The notes beneath the pieces were generated by a model that had not been told where the DNA came from, made no database searches, and was given only the letters and a program-made list of their open reading frames with translations. Positions 50,751-61,600 of a stretch of 64,000 nucleotides of DNA are shown piece after piece. Position 1 is the stretch's first letter; every line of letters starts with the position of its first letter. Both the position numbers and the translations under genes were made by a program. Origin of the DNA: JADJLQ01 sp031417835 (GTDB lineage: Bacteria > Bacteroidota > Bacteroidia > Chitinophagales > Saprospiraceae); the NCBI GenBank assembly GCA_031417835.1, contig JANOWJ010000205.1, positions 1 to 64,000 on the forward strand, in the 5' to 3' direction.

Positions 50751-50826
50751 CTATTTGATATAGTGAATTATAGATTGCATACTGAAAATCAATTTTAGGC
50801 AGCATTAAGCAGTGGAATTTTATTGA

Positions 50827-51807
50827 TTATTTCTTTAATATGGTTTGCTTCAACCACCCAATACACACATCAATCCATTCCTTCTGATCTATCGGATTAT
50901 CCAATCCATACCCGTGACCTCCTTTAGCATAAAAAAAAGATTGCATAGGCACGCCATACTGTTGACAGGATGCTATAAATAAAATCGAGTTGGATATGGG
51001 TACTACATTATCATCTTGAGCATGGGTGATGAATATCGGTGGTGTGGCTGAGGTCACGTGATGTTCATTGGAATATAAATGTACCAGGTCACCATTTATT
51101 TGATCTGGTGCCAATGGGCCTATGAGATTATCTCGTGATCCATTGTGCCCGACTCCATCTATAAAACTGATCACCGGATAATTTAAAATGGCAAAGGCCG
51201 GACGCAGGCTCACTTTTTTGGGATTATCCGTTTCTACTTGATTGAAGTGGGTGGCTGCGGTAGCTGCGAGATGACCACCGGCCGATGAGCCTAGGATGCC
51301 GATCCGATCAGGATTTATACTCCATTTCGATGCATTTTCTTTGACCAAGATCATAGCCCGCTGTGCATCTTGTAGAGGGACGATCGTTTTATTGGTTACG
51401 ATTTTAGGGTCAGGGCATCTGTATTTTAATACAATACCTGCTATCCCTTCGGAGGCAAATTTTTTAGCCATATCGTGGCCTTCATGATCAATAGCTAGAC
51501 CACCATAACCACCGCCCGGACAGATGATGATTGCTGTACCGGTATTTGTTTTTTGATCGGGGAGATAGACAAAAATCTTGGGTTCGGAGATTTGCCGTAC
51601 AAATGAAAATGTTTTGCCGTTGGTTAGTTTGTTGTAAGTGACTAGTTCCTTAAGGCCGTGGTTTGGAATGTTGTTTGGGATAATGTTTTCGTAGAGCGGC
51701 AGGTCGATGGGAGGCTTTACAGGTTGTGTACAGGAAGTAAATGGGGTCACCATAGATAACCAAATTATAAAAAAAGATAGGTAATGCGTACGCTTCATTT
51801 TTTGCAT
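50827..51807 (-). CDS. Alpha/beta hydrolase (esterase/BD-FAE-like), lipoprotein
   Basis: A 326-residue exported hydrolase; the N-terminal signal ends in PFTSC, a lipobox. The oxyanion motif is CPGGGYGGLAIDHEG, the nucleophile is in GILGSSAGGHLAATAA (G-x-S-x-G), Asp in ITHAQDDNVVP and His in GGHGYGLD. The fold resembles bacterial acetylxylan/feruloyl esterases. The start may be Met1 (51807) or Met4 (51798). A decayed copy of its C-terminus lies across the YciE/F gene at 49616-49805, suggesting a past tandem duplication. Confidence 0.9.
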   Translation of the reverse strand: MQKMKRTHYLSFFIIWLSMVTPFTSCTQPVKPPIDLPLYENIIPNNIPNHGLKELVTYNKLTNGKTFSFVRQISEPKIFVYLPDQKTNTGTAIIICPGGGYGGLAIDHEGHDMAKKFASEGIAGIVLKYRCPDPKIVTNKTIVPLQDAQRAMILVKENASKWSINPDRIGILGSSAGGHLAATAATHFNQVETDNPKKVSLRPAFAILNYPVISFIDGVGHNGSRDNLIGPLAPDQINGDLVHLYSNEHHVTSATPPIFITHAQDDNVVPISNSILFIASCQQYGVPMQSFFYAKGGHGYGLDNPIDQKEWIDVCIGWLKQTILKK

Positions 51808-51952
51808 ATGAATAAAAATTATCCCGAAGGTAGACTTTGTTTTTTGGAATAAGGCTGTGCATCGTCTACCGGGCGATCAAAGATCTTAATATAGAAGTAG
51901 GCAACTTAATCTGGCACTGTCAGTCATTAAACTTTTTAATTCTCTGGTGTCT

Positions 51953-52035
51953 GCATTCATATTGTGCCATACAGCACAAAGTCCCACGACCCTTTCTGGT
52001 TTTTACCGATATCAAAATTCTACCGGATTTAAACG
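51953..52035. repeat. Intergenic repeat, copy 1
   Basis: About 82 bp, matching 52198-52278. Shared blocks: GCATTCATATTGT, GCACAAAG, CCCACGACC, TTTTACCGA and CGGATTT. The start contains a small hairpin (GTGC/GCAC). No coding potential. Confidence 0.75.
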
Positions 52036-52197
52036 ACCAATACGGTTTGACTTTTTAGGTGGGTAATACGTAGGCGTGTGTTTAAACTCAACGTTTCCAA
52101 AATTCTGAGGTGCCTCTGCCAACCTTATGCCGCTAGGAATATCATCTTGGTAAAAACACTCTTTTGAGGTGTTCACTTGTGTCGTAGGCACAAAACA

Positions 52198-52278
52198 GCA
52201 TTCATATTGTACCTGACGGCACAAAGCCCACGACCTTTGGTCCTTTTACCGACATTAAAATCCTAACGGATTTCTACG
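52198..52278. repeat. Intergenic repeat, copy 2
   Basis: Second copy of the repeat at 51953-52035, about 80% identical by eye, including the GCAC-type hairpin and the TAACGGATTT ending. It ends just before a long imperfect inverted repeat. Confidence 0.75.
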
Positions 52279-52287
52279 TTTTTATCC

Positions 52288-52355
52288 CGCGAAGTACGCT
52301 GAGGACGCCAAGGAAATTGGTTGAAAATTTCTTAGCGTACTTTGCATCCTTAGCG
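52288..52355. repeat. Long imperfect inverted repeat
   Basis: Left arm 52288-52318 and right arm 52326-52355 pair over about 30 bases with a few mismatches, around a 7-nt loop. The arms resemble the intergenic element CGCnAAG-ACGCTAAG often seen in Bacteroidota. It lies between the repeat pair and the rhamnosidase promoter. Confidence 0.7.
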
Positions 52356-52438
52356 AGAAGATTTCCACTGTTCAAAAACTCATTTTCCGTGCTCATCTGC
52401 GCTAGTTGCGGAAAAAATCCACGAATTAACAATTATTC

Positions 52439-52446
52439 TACATTTG
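52439..52446 (+). promoter_or_regulatory. -7 box before rhamnosidase gene
   Basis: TACATTTG matches TAnnTTTG; the chosen ATG at 52474 follows 27 nt later. Confidence 0.4.
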
Positions 52447-52473
52447 CGTAAATTGTACTCAATTTATAACCTT

Positions 52474-54834
52474 ATGAAATTATCTCTCCGGATCAGTTTG
52501 TTTGTTTTCACTTGTATTGCGCAGCTACCCAGTGCATTCACCCAAATCGATCCACCCAAAGGCTATTGGTCAGCGAACTGGATCATCCCTGCCGGCATTG
52601 AACCTAAGTCGTACGGGGTGTATCATTTTCGTAAGACTTTTGAGCTCAATGAAGTGCCTGGTTCCTTCATCATTCATGTGAGTGCTGATCAGCGGTATCG
52701 CATCTTCGTCAATGGCAAAGCGATAGGCCTAGGCCCTGCTCGCAGCGACCCACAACATTGGATGTTTGATACCTATGATTTGGCAACCCATCTACAGAAA
52801 GGGAAAAACTGCATAGCGGCTCAAGTCTGGTACATGGGCGAACATGCACCATATGCACAAATGACAGTAGAGTCCGGCTTCATAGTTCAGGGGCAATCGG
52901 ATGCAGAAAAAATAGTCAATACGAACAATACCTGGAAAGCGTATATCAATAAAGCGTATGAACCGGTTGTCAATGATATCCGAAAATTTCACACCTATAT
53001 TGTGGTAGGTGCCGGTGATAAAGTCAATGCCGCACTTTATCCGTGGGGTTGGGATCAAACAAACTTTGATGACAGTGCCTGGCCGGCAGCTGCCAAGCCT
53101 TGGTTTAGTGCCAAGACTCGAGGCTATGGCAGCGATGGCAATTGGATGTTGGTACCACGGAGTATACCGATGATGGCAGAATATCCGGTGCGGATGAAAG
53201 AAATCCGCAGAGTAAGTGGTGTCCCTTCTGTCAGTAATTCTTTTTTAAATGGAAATACTCCGGTGACTTTGGCTGCCAACAAAAAAATAACCATACTCAT
53301 CGATCAGAGCCATCTGACCAATGCTTACCCTCATCTTATCGTTTCGAAAGGAAAAGGATCGACCATAAAACTATCGTATGCAGAAGCTTTAATGGATGCT
53401 AAAAGAAACAAAGGTCATCGTGACAGCATCGAAGGCAGATCTGTACTGGGTTTTGATGATATATTTTTGCCCGATGGTAGTACGAAACGGCTCTTCCGTC
53501 CGCTATGGTTCAGGACTTATAGATATGTACAACTCGATATCGTCACCAAAGGCGAAGCTTTAATATTGGAAGATTTGTATGGCATGTTTACCGGATATCC
53601 GTTTGAAGCAAAAGCAACTTTTGAATCTGATAATCCGCAATTAAAAAACATTTGGGATGTAGGGTGGCGTACCGCAAAACTATGTGCCGGGGAGACCTAT
53701 TACGACTGTCCTTATTACGAACAATTACAATACACCGGGGATACGCGCATCCAGGCCTTGATCTCGATGAACGTAGCAGGCGATGATCGCCTGATGCGCA
53801 AAGCCATCAATGAATACAATCAGAGTCGCATCTACGAAGGGCTGACACAAAGTCGTTTTCCTTGCAATGACATGCAAATCATTCCTCCATTTTCATTGTA
53901 TTGGGTCAGTATGATCTATGACTACTGGATGCATCGCACAGATGATGCTTGGATCAAATCCTTGCTCAATGGCGTGCGGGATGTACTGGAGTGGCACGAA
54001 CAACGGTTGGCAACCAATAAAATGAATGGCTATCTGGAGTGGTGGAATTTTGTAGACTGGGTGTGGGATAGTGGTACCCCTGATGGACGAGAGGGAGGTT
54101 CGTCGATCCTGACCTTACAATATGTGTATACCTTGCAACAAGCTGAACAATTGTTTAGACACTATGGTCGCAACCAGGAAGCAGATCATTATAAGCTCCT
54201 GGCTGCTGAGCTTGCGAAAGCTACCTATGACTTATGCTGGGATCAGAATAAAATGGTAATGTCAGATAGCCCGAAGAAAAAACAGTATAGTCAACATGCT
54301 AATATCTGGGCACTATTGACCAATACGATACCACAGCGACAACAAGCCATCGTATTTGATCGACTATTAAAAGACACCTCTCTCGTACAAGCCACTTTTT
54401 ATTTTAAATTTTATTTATTTGAATTATTAAAAAAGATGAATGCCGGTGATCAGTTTGTTGAACAATTAAAACCTTGGCAAGATATGATCGATTTCGGGCT
54501 CACTACGTTTGCTGAAAAACCCGAACCGGTACGATCGGACTGCCATGCCTGGTCAGCATCACCAGATTATCAACTTGTGTCGATCGTCGGTGGTATTAAT
54601 CCAGCTACACCCGGATATGAAAAAGTGATTATTCAACCGTATCTAGGCACTTTAAATGAAGTATCTGTTACTTCCCCACATCCCAATGGAAATATAGCAG
54701 TAAACTATAGTAAAAGTACTAAAGGCTTGAAAGCTGACATTGTACTGCCTGCTCAAGTCACCGGCACTTTTGTATGGAAGAATATCATTTATCCTCTACA
54801 CCCTGGAAAGAACTCCTATGTCATCAACGATTAA
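52474..54834 (+). CDS. Alpha-L-rhamnosidase-like glycoside hydrolase (GH78)
   Basis: A 786-residue exported enzyme, started at 52474 where the signal peptide begins (MKLSLRISLFVFTCIAQ); the TTG-initiated frame from 52444 overlaps the promoter box. An N-terminal beta-sandwich (YHFRKTFELNEV, RIFVNGKAIGLGPARSD) precedes the (alpha/alpha)6 barrel, where YYDCPYYEQLQYTGDTR carries the GH78 catalytic region. The C-terminal beta-sandwich ends the protein. It would release L-rhamnose from glycosides or polysaccharides in the periplasm. The aldehyde dehydrogenase gene overlaps its 3' end by 17 bp. Confidence 0.87.
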   Translation: MKLSLRISLFVFTCIAQLPSAFTQIDPPKGYWSANWIIPAGIEPKSYGVYHFRKTFELNEVPGSFIIHVSADQRYRIFVNGKAIGLGPARSDPQHWMFDTYDLATHLQKGKNCIAAQVWYMGEHAPYAQMTVESGFIVQGQSDAEKIVNTNNTWKAYINKAYEPVVNDIRKFHTYIVVGAGDKVNAALYPWGWDQTNFDDSAWPAAAKPWFSAKTRGYGSDGNWMLVPRSIPMMAEYPVRMKEIRRVSGVPSVSNSFLNGNTPVTLAANKKITILIDQSHLTNAYPHLIVSKGKGSTIKLSYAEALMDAKRNKGHRDSIEGRSVLGFDDIFLPDGSTKRLFRPLWFRTYRYVQLDIVTKGEALILEDLYGMFTGYPFEAKATFESDNPQLKNIWDVGWRTAKLCAGETYYDCPYYEQLQYTGDTRIQALISMNVAGDDRLMRKAINEYNQSRIYEGLTQSRFPCNDMQIIPPFSLYWVSMIYDYWMHRTDDAWIKSLLNGVRDVLEWHEQRLATNKMNGYLEWWNFVDWVWDSGTPDGREGGSSILTLQYVYTLQQAEQLFRHYGRNQEADHYKLLAAELAKATYDLCWDQNKMVMSDSPKKKQYSQHANIWALLTNTIPQRQQAIVFDRLLKDTSLVQATFYFKFYLFELLKKMNAGDQFVEQLKPWQDMIDFGLTTFAEKPEPVRSDCHAWSASPDYQLVSIVGGINPATPGYEKVIIQPYLGTLNEVSVTSPHPNGNIAVNYSKSTKGLKADIVLPAQVTGTFVWKNIIYPLHPGKNSYVIND

Positions 54835-56275
54835 GTTAAAACCTGTAGAGGTCACAGAGAATACATCGATAGTCGACATAAATAAATTGTATGCGTTACA
54901 ACAGTTGCATCGACACAAACAAGGGTTGATCTCTGTTGAAGATCGATTAAAAAAACTCAAGCTGCTGCAACGGGCGATTCTTGCGCATAGAGTGGCTTTT
55001 CAGGAATCCATGTTTAAGGATTATAATAAGCCTGCCCCTGAAGTGGATATGGCCGAACTTTTTCCTATCCTGCATGAACTCAAATTGGTCATAAGAAAAC
55101 TAAAATCTTGGACGGGTAAACATCGGGTCGGTACACCGTGGTTTTTATTAGGTGCAGCCAGTTATATCCATTATGAGGCGAAAGGACATTGCCTCATACT
55201 TGCTCCTTGGAATTTTCCGATCCACTTGACGCTGCTGCCCTTGATCTATTCGTACGCTGCTGGCAACGTGACGATGATCAAACCTTCCGAGTTCACACCA
55301 TATACTTCTGTTTTAGTAAAAAAAATCATTCAGGAGATCTTCTTTGAAGAAGAAGCTGCAGTGGTCAATGGCAATGTGGATGTATCGACACATATTCTGG
55401 CATTGAAGTTTAATCATATTTTTTTCACCGGAAGTCCTAAAGTAGGTAAGATCGTGATGAAGGCTGCTGCAGAACATTTATGTTCAGTCACGCTCGAGCT
55501 CGGTGGCAAATCACCGATGATCATCGATCCATCTGCTGATCTTGCACTTGCAAGTACGTATGCGGGGGCGACCAAATTTGTCAATGGGGGGCAATATTGT
55601 ATCGCTCCGGATTATTTTTATGTGCATACTTCTATCAAAGATGAATTTATAAAAAAGGTTATCCAACAAATCAAGCTCAGCTATGGGGCAGATGATTCCG
55701 CATTGCTTCAGGGTCATTATTCCCATATGGTCAATGGTGCTCATACCGCTCGAATACTTGCCCACATCGAAGATGCTAAACAAAAAGGTGCTACCCTGAT
55801 CTATCGATGGGGTGAAGACTCAGCACAAGATTTTATCGGGCCGGTGATTTTTACAGACACCACCCAAGATATGACGATATGTACCGAAGAGATCTTTGGT
55901 CCCATTATTCTGATCAAAACTTTTGATGTGCTGCAAGAGGTCATCGATGAGGTCAATAAAGGGGAAAAACCATTGTCCTTGTATTTGTTTTCCCGCAGTG
56001 CGGCCGTCAATCGCCGTATCAGAAAAGAAATATCAGCCGGCGGTATGGATATCAATTCAGTTGGATTTCACTATTACAATTATAATTTGCCTTTTGGAGG
56101 CGTGAATAATAGCGGGATCGGCAAATCTCATGGCTTTTATTCGTTCCAGGAATTTACCAATGCCAAATCAATTTTTAATCAATGGTGGCCCTGGCCTTCA
56201 GGACAACTCATGTTTCCACCCTTTAATAAAATGAAACAACGAATGATTGATTTTTTGATTAAAATGGTAAGTTGA
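54818..56275 (+). CDS. Aldehyde dehydrogenase (class 3 type)
   Basis: A 485-residue soluble enzyme, started at 54818, inside the end of the rhamnosidase gene. Motifs: LAPWNFPIHLTLLPL, FFTGSPKVGK, LELGGKSP with the general-base Glu, and GGQYCIAPDY with the catalytic Cys; NLPFGGVNNSGIGKSHG near the end. The C-terminal hydrophobic stretch matches class 3 enzymes that act on fatty or aromatic aldehydes. Coupling with a rhamnosidase could mean lactaldehyde oxidation, but that is inference. Confidence 0.93.
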   Translation: MSSTIKLKPVEVTENTSIVDINKLYALQQLHRHKQGLISVEDRLKKLKLLQRAILAHRVAFQESMFKDYNKPAPEVDMAELFPILHELKLVIRKLKSWTGKHRVGTPWFLLGAASYIHYEAKGHCLILAPWNFPIHLTLLPLIYSYAAGNVTMIKPSEFTPYTSVLVKKIIQEIFFEEEAAVVNGNVDVSTHILALKFNHIFFTGSPKVGKIVMKAAAEHLCSVTLELGGKSPMIIDPSADLALASTYAGATKFVNGGQYCIAPDYFYVHTSIKDEFIKKVIQQIKLSYGADDSALLQGHYSHMVNGAHTARILAHIEDAKQKGATLIYRWGEDSAQDFIGPVIFTDTTQDMTICTEEIFGPIILIKTFDVLQEVIDEVNKGEKPLSLYLFSRSAAVNRRIRKEISAGGMDINSVGFHYYNYNLPFGGVNNSGIGKSHGFYSFQEFTNAKSIFNQWWPWPSGQLMFPPFNKMKQRMIDFLIKMVS

Positions 56276-56341
56276 TGTTTGGTAGATGCAAGACAGGATG
56301 GCGACATAAATCACACGAATGGATCATCAAAATATAGTACA

Positions 56342-56749
56342 ATGCATTTGACTCATACCCTCCATGTGTCCGCCGATTTTATTTTTGATCATTTGACCGA
56401 TATGCAAAAATTTCGGTCCGTTCATCCGATCATCACTAAAATAGTCCATCTCGATGATGGGCAATATCGGGCGTATGAAAAACTACCCTTACCCATGTTT
56501 TCAATGAACATAACATATCCTTTCAGATTATCTTATGATCGCGTACATCATACGGTCCATATGAAAGCGGTCGTCATGCGATTTATAGACATCGTTATTG
56601 ATGTTAAAATCAATCAGCTACCCGATCATACATTGATAGATGAATTGATTGATATCCGCGCTCCCTGGCCTTTGCCTTATTTTATAAAAGGAGTATTCAG
56701 AAGGCAACATGACCAACTCTTTGCCAATATCGGAGGCCTGCTGCCTTAG
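56342..56749 (+). CDS. SRPBCC-superfamily protein
   Basis: A 135-residue START-like protein. I use the ATG at 56342; the frame opens earlier at a TTG (56279), but the domain begins at THTLHVSADFIFDHLTDMQK. The pattern strand, helix, then long beta-sheet (YRAYEKLPLPMFSMNITYPF) and final helix (IKGVFRRQHDQLFANIG) fits a small-ligand-binding SRPBCC fold. It lies between the aldehyde dehydrogenase and the membrane phosphatase-type gene; ligand unknown. Confidence 0.75.
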   Translation: MHLTHTLHVSADFIFDHLTDMQKFRSVHPIITKIVHLDDGQYRAYEKLPLPMFSMNITYPFRLSYDRVHHTVHMKAVVMRFIDIVIDVKINQLPDHTLIDELIDIRAPWPLPYFIKGVFRRQHDQLFANIGGLLP

Positions 56750-56801
56750 ATTAAATCAAGAACCCATCCTGGTGATACTGTTGAAGATTGCCTGAAGTCC
56801 A

Positions 56802-58679
56802 ATGGCAATAAGTAACTTTGTTGATTCCGTGAAAACTGTATTTAAATTCTTTGCACTGCAGATTATGTATTGGCTTATGGTGGCCGTCTGGGCTCGAGCT
56901 CTGTTCGTATGGTCGTATCATGATGATCTGCCAGACGCCGTGGACCCATCCTGGCATCTGCCTTTTTTACACGGTTTGCCATTAGACCTATCCTTAGCTG
57001 GATATATAATTACGGTGTCCTTGATTCTTTTTACGCTTTACAGTTGGACTCATCGTGCAGCAGTAGCCACAGGTTACCAATGGTGGCATTATATTACGCT
57101 AAGCCTATATATCCTCATCACCATAGCCGATATCGCCGTATATAGACATTGGAATACCAAATTAAATCTACCTGCGCTACAATTTGTCAGATCCCCCAGA
57201 GAAGTCCTATCTAGTATAGGCCATGGCGATCAGCCCATATGGTGGTTGGTCATGTTTGTAGGATCTATAGTTTTGTTTGTGTATCTCTACCAAAAATTAT
57301 TATCACTGACTAAATCGTCCAACAATCATGAGCTCCGAATGTCAATACCTACTTTGGCTACGGTTATCTTCTGTCTTGGGCTTTGTTTCATAGCTATCCG
57401 CGGAGGTTTTCAACAAAATCCAATCAACCAGAGCTCCGCCTATTATTCAGATGTGCCACTCTTCAACCATGCGGCAATCAACGCAACCTGGAATTTAATT
57501 TTTAAAATAGTCAATAATCGAGGTGGGAAAAATCCTTATCATTTTGGGGATGATAGGGCGGCAGCACAAGCAATACAACACTATTATAGGCAGGACACGA
57601 CTGATATTCATATTTCTACAGTCCGCAAGCCAAATGTAGTATATATCATTTTAGAAGGTTTTACCGCAGATGTGATCCCCGAATTTGGCGGTGAGTCGGG
57701 ATTGACTCCTACGCTTGACTCTTTGGTTCCACATAGTCTGATCTGGACTCGATTCTATGCCAATGGCGATCGCACCTACAAAGGCTTGCCTTCTATACTG
57801 AGTGGGATCCCTACTCAACCTAATTCTTCCATTACTCAAAATCCTGATCAGGCTATCTCGATCCCTTCTATGGCCAAAAGTTTAAAACCAGAAGGCTATC
57901 GGTCCTCCTTTTATTATGGCGGTGAATCTGAGTTTGCCAATATCAAAGCCTACTTGCTTCATACCGGCTATGATACCATTATAGACATCCATAATTTTCC
58001 AACTGCATTGCGCGGTAAAAAATGGGGCGTGCCGGACCACTTTGTTTTTGAACGCATGGCAGAAGACCTGGCTCTGATGCAGCAACCATTTTTTGCCACT
58101 GTACTTACGCTCAGCAGTCATGAACCCTATGATATCCCAGTGGAACCGTTGATTAAAAGTAACGCCTGGCCCGACCTATTCAGAAACACGGTGCACTATA
58201 CGGATGCGAGTCTGGGGAAATTTTTAAAACAAGTGCAAAATCAATCCTGGTATGATTCGACGCTGTTTGTACTCACCGCAGATCACGGCAATCCTATGCC
58301 TAAAGATTACGCTAATAATTTTCATCCCGGAAAATTTAAAATCCCATTGATGATTTTTGGACCGGCACTAAATAAAGAGTATAGAGGTAAAGCAATGGAT
58401 ATCGTGGGCTCTCATACTGATCTTACGTATTCTTTACTTTCATCACTTCATGTAAAGGATTCCATGCCCAGGGGATATCGATATTCAAATAATTTATTCA
58501 GTCCGCGACCTGGCACGGCATATTATACCTTTGATCACGGATTCGGTTTTGTCAATGATAAAACCAGGATGGCATATGATCTGATAAGCAATAAAGTCGT
58601 GCATCAAGAAGGGCCGGTTAGCGATTCATTGATCCAATTGGGCAAATTGTTGATTCAGGGTACGTTTGATCCTAAGTAA
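56802..58679 (+). CDS. LTA-synthase-family membrane phosphotransferase/sulfatase-fold protein
   Basis: A 625-residue protein. Five membrane segments occupy residues ~10-205, then the extracytoplasmic alkaline-phosphatase-superfamily domain: NVVYIILEGFTADVIPEFGG (metal Glu), FYANGDRTYKGLPSILSGIP with the probable catalytic Thr, FFATVLTLSSHEPYDIP and FVLTADHGNPMP (Asp-His metal ligands). In Bacteroidota such proteins add phosphoglycerol or phosphoethanolamine groups to envelope glycans, or are uncharacterised. Lipoteichoic acid is not expected here. Confidence 0.9.
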   Translation: MAISNFVDSVKTVFKFFALQIMYWLMVAVWARALFVWSYHDDLPDAVDPSWHLPFLHGLPLDLSLAGYIITVSLILFTLYSWTHRAAVATGYQWWHYITLSLYILITIADIAVYRHWNTKLNLPALQFVRSPREVLSSIGHGDQPIWWLVMFVGSIVLFVYLYQKLLSLTKSSNNHELRMSIPTLATVIFCLGLCFIAIRGGFQQNPINQSSAYYSDVPLFNHAAINATWNLIFKIVNNRGGKNPYHFGDDRAAAQAIQHYYRQDTTDIHISTVRKPNVVYIILEGFTADVIPEFGGESGLTPTLDSLVPHSLIWTRFYANGDRTYKGLPSILSGIPTQPNSSITQNPDQAISIPSMAKSLKPEGYRSSFYYGGESEFANIKAYLLHTGYDTIIDIHNFPTALRGKKWGVPDHFVFERMAEDLALMQQPFFATVLTLSSHEPYDIPVEPLIKSNAWPDLFRNTVHYTDASLGKFLKQVQNQSWYDSTLFVLTADHGNPMPKDYANNFHPGKFKIPLMIFGPALNKEYRGKAMDIVGSHTDLTYSLLSSLHVKDSMPRGYRYSNNLFSPRPGTAYYTFDHGFGFVNDKTRMAYDLISNKVVHQEGPVSDSLIQLGKLLIQGTFDPK

Positions 58680-58699
58680 AGGTAGGTGAAGTAACATGA

Positions 58700-61600
58700 T
58701 CAAAACTTCATCAATTTTTTAGTTTCTACGATTGAGCCATTCTTGGCGATGCATTGAATGAAATAGATACCGCTGACCCAATGCCGACCCACTACTTTAA
58801 ATGTATATTCAATATCAAAATTGCCGATATCATGCGATGAAATAGTGGCTCCATAACTATTGATGATGTTTACTTTTGAGATAGTTGGATCAGTTAGGAT
58901 TATTTCAAAGTGGTCCATAAAGGGATTCGGTTCCATTTTGATTGGAGTATATTGTGTTTTAGGCGTTCTTTCAAAACTACTTAAATCTGGATTCAATTTT
59001 TTTGGGCCTGCAATATTTGAACTTGAAGTGGCAACAGAATCCATTTGATCGGTTAAAATGTATGTTGTGTAAGGTGCTGATGCATTATTAGAATAGTTGT
59101 AATAATTATGAACGCCTAAACTTCGAACAATCGTGTCGTAATAAATCCCGCTAAAATATAATACATTTTCGCTTAAAAAAGCGTTTTCCAATGTTTCATT
59201 GTAAGGGGTAGGCTTTATGTATGTTTTTTTAACAGCCAAGGTTGAATCGAATTTTACGATAGCGATATCCTTTGAAAGACCATCGAGCTCCAAGCTAGAG
59301 AATATTTTTAGCCCATCATTGCCAGAAATCCGGGTTAGTAAATAGGAATCATTATTTTTATCCATAAATATTTGAGCTTGTTTTTCATTACTGATGCCTC
59401 CTTTGATACTAATAGTTTTTATATTACTCAATATATAGCTGCTACTTGCTTTTTTGTAGGAAATTAGATCATAAGATCTTTCGGTTGTGGTTCCTTCCGC
59501 ATAAAAAGTACCTTTTAGCATTAAAATTCTGTCTGATAATACACTACTGGATACTGATATTATCTTACCAATTAAGATAATTGGTGTATAGTTGGTAGTA
59601 ATCTGTAGATTGGCATTCAAAATAAAAATATTTTTACCTTCTGTTGTATAAAGTATCTGATTCCCAGGATGATCATAAAACTTGACAAAATTAGTATCGA
59701 TTACGGTAGCTGTATATTTGGAGATATAATCTCCTGCTTTATTAAACTTAAGCACAAACAATTTATTAGAAGTACTGGCCTCCCTGACGATCGACTTATA
59801 CGTAATATCACCTTTAAAAAACCCTGCAATGAAGTATTGATCGCCGATTTGCATGATTTTCTTTATCCTTAAATAAGAGGAACTGCCAACGGTCTTAAGT
59901 ACGTTGGTATAGCTAGTATCTGGTTTCGATAATTTTACACTAAACTCAGTGTTATTTATTGGTTCAATAGCAAATATCCAGTTACTATCCATATTATGTA
60001 CAAAATCAATAACATTTCCTAATTCCAATACACGGTCCTCTGTTTCACCTGGTAAATAATCAATAACGACATGTCCAGCATCCGTCTTTAGTATAGGCTT
60101 GATAACGGTCAAATTGTTATATGTTAATTTGCCAAACCCTAAAGATTTATTCACAATCCGGGTATCTGTGTAGATTTTTGCGCTTGGGTCAGACTCTCTT
60201 AAAGTTATTGGGGTCAGATCATCGTCGTTGGTAGGGGTGATATCAATTCGTTTCTTTGTTAATATTTGAGGTCCAAAATAGAACCCATTTATGTTTTTGC
60301 ATTTCATGGCAAAAATATAAAGCTCACCGGTCACTCCCGGCTCGCTGCTTAAATTTCTTATTCTTTTCCATTCACAGGATATAGCCGCATCCGCTGGATC
60401 TCGAAAGCCGCAAAGCACAAAATCAATATCACAGGATATAAATTTGTAGCTTTCCTCACAAAAATATATGGTAGCACAAAACCGTTCATTTTCATATTTA
60501 TTATCAATTCGATCCAGTTCTAATCTTAAGGAACTAGAGTTGAAATTAATATCTGATGCGTACTTTCCCATTTTATACTCTAGGATCAATTGGCCTACAT
60601 TTTTAGCGACAGTAAAGCATGGTTTAAACGTACCAGGCAATCCAAATTTTGAGTTAAAGTCTTTAGTGCAAAAAGTGTAGTTATTTAAAATGCCCCTGCA
60701 TTTTACTCTTACACAGCCATTTATATTTTCTACACCCAAATTTGTAAAAGATGGCTTGCCGATTAAGATGGTGCCAGGATGCCAATGCCTCAAGCCAATT
60801 TGAAAATTTAAAGGACACATGTAGCCGACTGCACACCAATCTTCAAATTCTCTAAAGCCGTTTTTACCTTCAAAGTATCCATACGGGAAAGTCCCAAAGG
60901 AAGATGTCTTTAGCTCATTAATCAAGGTATTATATTCGTAGCCTCTTACTTTTACTAACTTTACTTTATCAGAATATTCACCCACCGCATTTCCATTGCA
61001 TTTATAAGGAGCCTTGCAAGTGGAAGATAAAAGATCGATTTTGGGGTTGAGATTATCGATCTCTGCAGAAATTAACTGTTGCCCAATTGTCATACCATTA
61101 CAGAGGGAATTATAAATACATTGTCTTGATTTTGAATCAAATTTAACAAAAACGAGATTGGTTTTATTTTCGCCTATAACAACATCAAATTGGTAATCAC
61201 AAAAATTCGTGACAATACGAATCGAGTTTTTCCCCGAAAGTAATCCACTTGCAACTAATCCATTTTGAACTGTTCCATTTACTTGGAGGGATGTCATTGG
61301 AATGTTAGATCTTATCGTAATTGATCCGCCAGCCTGGCCTTTGCACGTGTTCTGTTTGGCGACTATAAAATAGTTCTCAAGTACACTATCATCTGAATTG
61401 CAGCCAATCAGATCTATTTTTTTTCGCTTTGTGCTGCAACCATCCGTCACAGAAACTTCAATATATTTTGATCGATTTATATCTCCTAGTGCGGCATTGC
61501 TAGTGGTATTTACCAAATCCCCATCGCTATACCAAGTGACAATTATATTTGAGGGTATCTCATCTTGAAAATTGTCTTGACCGGAAGCCTTATATTTTAA

